From the NCBI GenBank assembly GCA_004555245.1, contig SFIS01000059.1, forward strand, positions 1 to 17,156: a stretch of DNA of 17,156 nt, in the 5' to 3' direction. Made by a program: the position numbers and the translations under genes. This DNA comes from Bacteroidales bacterium (lineage in GTDB: Bacteria; Bacteroidota; Bacteroidia; Bacteroidales; Bacteroidaceae). Shown in pieces: positions 15,282 through 17,156 of the stretch; the first letter of the stretch is position 1; every line of letters begins with the position of its first letter. The notes under the pieces were generated by a model. The model did not search any database, had not been told where the DNA came from, and saw only the letters and a list, made by a program, of their open reading frames with translations.

Positions 15282-16658
15282 ATGACCAAACGAACTACAT
15301 TCGGCAGCCGCATAGGCGCCATACTCGCCGCGGCAGGCAGTGCCGTCGGCCTGGGCAATATATGGCGATTCCCGAGCGAGACGGGACAGAACGGCGGCGC
15401 AGCATTCATCATCGTCTATGTCGCCTGCATCGTCCTCGTAGCCGTCCCTGTACTCATCGCAGAACTCTCGATGGGACGTGAGGCACGCGCCAATGTTTTC
15501 GACACGTTCCGCAAACTCTGTTACGCCTCGCCGGCAGGACGTGTCGGCATAATGGTGTGGAGCGTCGCCGGAGCGATGTGTGTCACGGCAGGCTTCCTCG
15601 TCTTCTCATACTACAGCGTCGTGGCAGGATGGACACTCGAATACACTTTCGAGGCGGGCATGGACAATATGTCGCGCGACGGCGCGGCACAGTTTGCGGC
15701 AGATTTCGCCGCCTTCATCGCCTCTCCCGTGCGTCCCACGGTGTGGCTCGTCGTCTTCGTGGCTGTCACGACACTCGTAGTCATTCTCGGCGTGCAGCGG
15801 GGCATAGAGCGCGGGTCGAAGCTGATGATGCCGCTGCTCTTCATCCTGCTCGCCGTACTGGCGGGATGCTCGCTCTCACTGCCCGGGTCGATGAAAGGGG
15901 TGGAGTTCCTTTTCAAGCCCGATTTCAGCAAGATTTCACCCACCGTATGTCTCGAAGCCATGGGCCAGGCGTTCTTCACTCTCTCCGTCGGCATAGGCAC
16001 CCTGCTCACATACGCCACATATTTCTCCGACAAGGTGAACATTGTGAAAGACGCGTTCAGCGTCGCTGCGATAGACACCCTTGTCGCCCTGCTCGCCGGA
16101 GTCATCATCTTTCCTGCCGCCCTCTCCGTGGGTGTCAGTCCTGATGCCGGTCCCACGCTTGTCTTCATCACCCTGCCAAACGTCTTCCAGCAGGCGTTCG
16201 GCTCCACGCCGTGGCTGTGCTACAGCGTCACGCTGATGTTCTATCTCCTCCTTGTCATGGCAGCCCTGACATCCAGCATCTCGATGCTCGAGATCACGAC
16301 AGCCTTCGTCAGCGAGAAGTTCAGTATGCCGCGCCGCCGCGCCGCCGTTCTGCTCGGTGTCTTCACCTGCTTTGCCGGCGCCGCCTGCTCGCTGTCGTTC
16401 GGAGCGTGGAGCGGCTTCACCGTCTTCGGCATGGGCATCTTCGACCTCTTCGATTTCTTCGTCGCAAAGCTCGCCATGCCGGTCGGCGCCATCTTCCTCT
16501 GCCTGCTGATGCAGAAGATGGGACGCCGGCGCGTCACGGACATGATAACAAACCGCGGCACGCTGCGCCTCGGCATCTTCCCGCACGTCTATTATATCAT
16601 GGTGACAAAGATTGTCCCCCTCCTCATCGCCCTCATCTTCATCTCAGAACTGATGTAA
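15282..16658 (+). CDS. Neurotransmitter:sodium symporter (NSS/SLC6) family transporter
   Basis: The 458-residue inner-membrane protein shows the NSS signature GSAVGLGNIWRFP (19-31) with the unwound first helix that binds Na+ and substrate, followed by GQNGGAAF (35-42). A YYSVVAGW segment (110-117) marks the third helix, AFFTLSVGIGTLLTYATYFSDK the sixth, and MAALTSSISMLE the eighth. Size and 11-12 predicted helices match bacterial members such as MhsT and TnaT, which import amino acids with sodium. The substrate is not readable, but amino acids are the expected class. It is last in the plus-strand block, 91 bp after the NCS2 gene, and is followed by a bidirectional terminator. Confidence 0.94.
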   Translation: MTKRTTFGSRIGAILAAAGSAVGLGNIWRFPSETGQNGGAAFIIVYVACIVLVAVPVLIAELSMGREARANVFDTFRKLCYASPAGRVGIMVWSVAGAMCVTAGFLVFSYYSVVAGWTLEYTFEAGMDNMSRDGAAQFAADFAAFIASPVRPTVWLVVFVAVTTLVVILGVQRGIERGSKLMMPLLFILLAVLAGCSLSLPGSMKGVEFLFKPDFSKISPTVCLEAMGQAFFTLSVGIGTLLTYATYFSDKVNIVKDAFSVAAIDTLVALLAGVIIFPAALSVGVSPDAGPTLVFITLPNVFQQAFGSTPWLCYSVTLMFYLLLVMAALTSSISMLEITTAFVSEKFSMPRRRAAVLLGVFTCFAGAACSLSFGAWSGFTVFGMGIFDLFDFFVAKLAMPVGAIFLCLLMQKMGRRRVTDMITNRGTLRLGIFPHVYYIMVTKIVPLLIALIFISELM

Positions 16659-16690
16659 GGGTTTTGCGGAACTGGCCATAATCGAAAAAC

Positions 16691-16722
16691 GACGTGCGGC
16701 ATCTGAGAGGATGTCGCACGTC
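16691..16722. terminator. Bidirectional hairpin terminator between convergent genes
   Basis: GACGTGCGGCATC (16691-16703) pairs with GATGTCGCACGTC (16710-16722) with one G-U pair and a 6-nt TGAGAG loop. On the minus strand it is followed by GTTTTTC, a good U-tract, and on the plus strand by ATTGTTTA. It therefore serves both the NSS gene (stop 33 bp before) and the small minus-strand gene ending at 16809. Confidence 0.8.
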
Positions 16723-16808
16723 ATTGTTTATGCTTCGTTGCATGGGGCGTATTATGTTCTGTGTGCTGTCAGAGAAGTAGGCATCGGCGAGTATGTCTCT
16801 GCCATGCC

Positions 16809-17024
16809 TTATGGCCATCGCTCTTCTTCTTCGTCCCACAAGTCCCAGCCTGTCTGTTTGGAGTCAAGCTCAAGGTCCTCCTCGTCTTGCTCCTTGACTG
16901 TCCCGCCGCCTGTCTTGTTGCCGTTCTCGTCATAGACGCCCCATGACTGGACATTCTCCATGAAGCCGTAGCCTCCCGTCATGACTACAGTGACAGCAGG
17001 TGCTGTGTATGTCTTGTTGTTCAT
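16809..17024 (-). CDS. Small acidic protein of unknown function
   Basis: This 71-residue protein has no recognised domain. The start was set at the ATG at 17022-17024 (MNNKTYTAPAVTVVM); an in-frame GTG six bases upstream is less likely. The N-terminus with a K-x-Y-x-x-P-x-x-x-V-V pattern resembles many short Bacteroidales hypothetical proteins. A GG pair at 17-18 (MTGGYG) separates this part from a polar middle (ENVQSWGVYDENGNKTGGG) and a strongly acidic, Trp-containing tail (EQDEEDLELD to WDEEEERWP). There is no signal peptide or membrane helix. It ends at a terminator and has a candidate promoter about 95 bp upstream, so it looks like a real single-gene unit. A precursor-peptide or regulatory role is only a possibility. 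Confidence 0.65.
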   Translation of the reverse strand: MNNKTYTAPAVTVVMTGGYGFMENVQSWGVYDENGNKTGGGTVKEQDEEDLELDSKQTGWDLWDEEEERWP

Positions 17025-17118
17025 ACTCACTTTATTTGTATCAGTCGTTGTTGCTATAATAAAGAATCACGTATTCCGTCCCCTATACAAATAAGCATAA
17101 TTGCCAGTGTTTTACGTC

Positions 17119-17126
17119 CAAACGTA
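17119..17126 (-). promoter_or_regulatory. Candidate -7 promoter element for the small acidic protein
   Basis: The minus strand reads TACGTTTG, fitting TAnnTTTG, about 95 bp upstream of the ATG at 17024. No -33 TTTG is evident before the window ends. The implied leader of roughly 85-90 nt contains no structure that I can name. Confidence 0.35.
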
Positions 17127-17156
17127 CCAAATACCCTAATATTATCCGTAGACCAG

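Overview
The window looks like chromosomal DNA of a Bacteroidota bacterium, most likely Bacteroidales and close to Prevotellaceae. Three things point there: promoter elements of the Bacteroides type (TAnnTTTG) upstream of several genes, no recognisable Shine-Dalgarno sequences before start codons, and gene content typical of that phylum (S46 dipeptidyl peptidase, Rpn/PDDEXK_2 'transposase-nuclease', SufD with a cysteine-rich tail, GH43 glycosidase with a Sec signal). The assignment is inference; there is no rRNA or tRNA in the window.

Left block (minus strand, 3333 to 117): a TACTTTTG promoter drives sufC, which overlaps sufD by 11 bp (Fe-S cluster assembly scaffold parts). Directly behind sufD, in the place where sufS often sits, is an Rpn-family PD-(D/E)XK nuclease gene with 12-bp tandem repeats in its 3' end. 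A perfect 14-bp stem hairpin closes the unit. Neither sufB nor sufS is visible.

Middle: divergent from sufC is a single secreted GH43 glycosidase (xylosidase/arabinofuranosidase type). It is followed by a 768-bp non-coding stretch that holds two large hairpins, a tandem 22-bp repeat, a strong rho-independent terminator and finally a TAATTTTG promoter.

Right block (plus strand, 6034 to 16658): six genes in one direction with spacers of 51-138 bp, no internal promoter motif that I can see, and a bidirectional terminator at the end. In order: an unrecognised helical membrane-anchored or exported protein; a 1055-residue protein with an HEYTH metallopeptidase domain, a beta-propeller and a probable outer-membrane barrel; a PrsW-type intramembrane protease; an S46 dipeptidyl peptidase (DPP7-like); an NCS2/AzgA-type purine permease; and an NSS-family sodium symporter. 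A plausible common theme is handling of envelope proteins and uptake of peptides, amino acids and purines, but this is inference from order only.

The most striking non-coding feature is a set of three degenerate 9-bp-period arrays. Each starts within 7 bp after the stop codon of three consecutive genes (PrsW, DPP7, NCS2). They are not CRISPR and I do not recognise them. At the right edge a small acidic protein of 71 residues is encoded on the minus strand.
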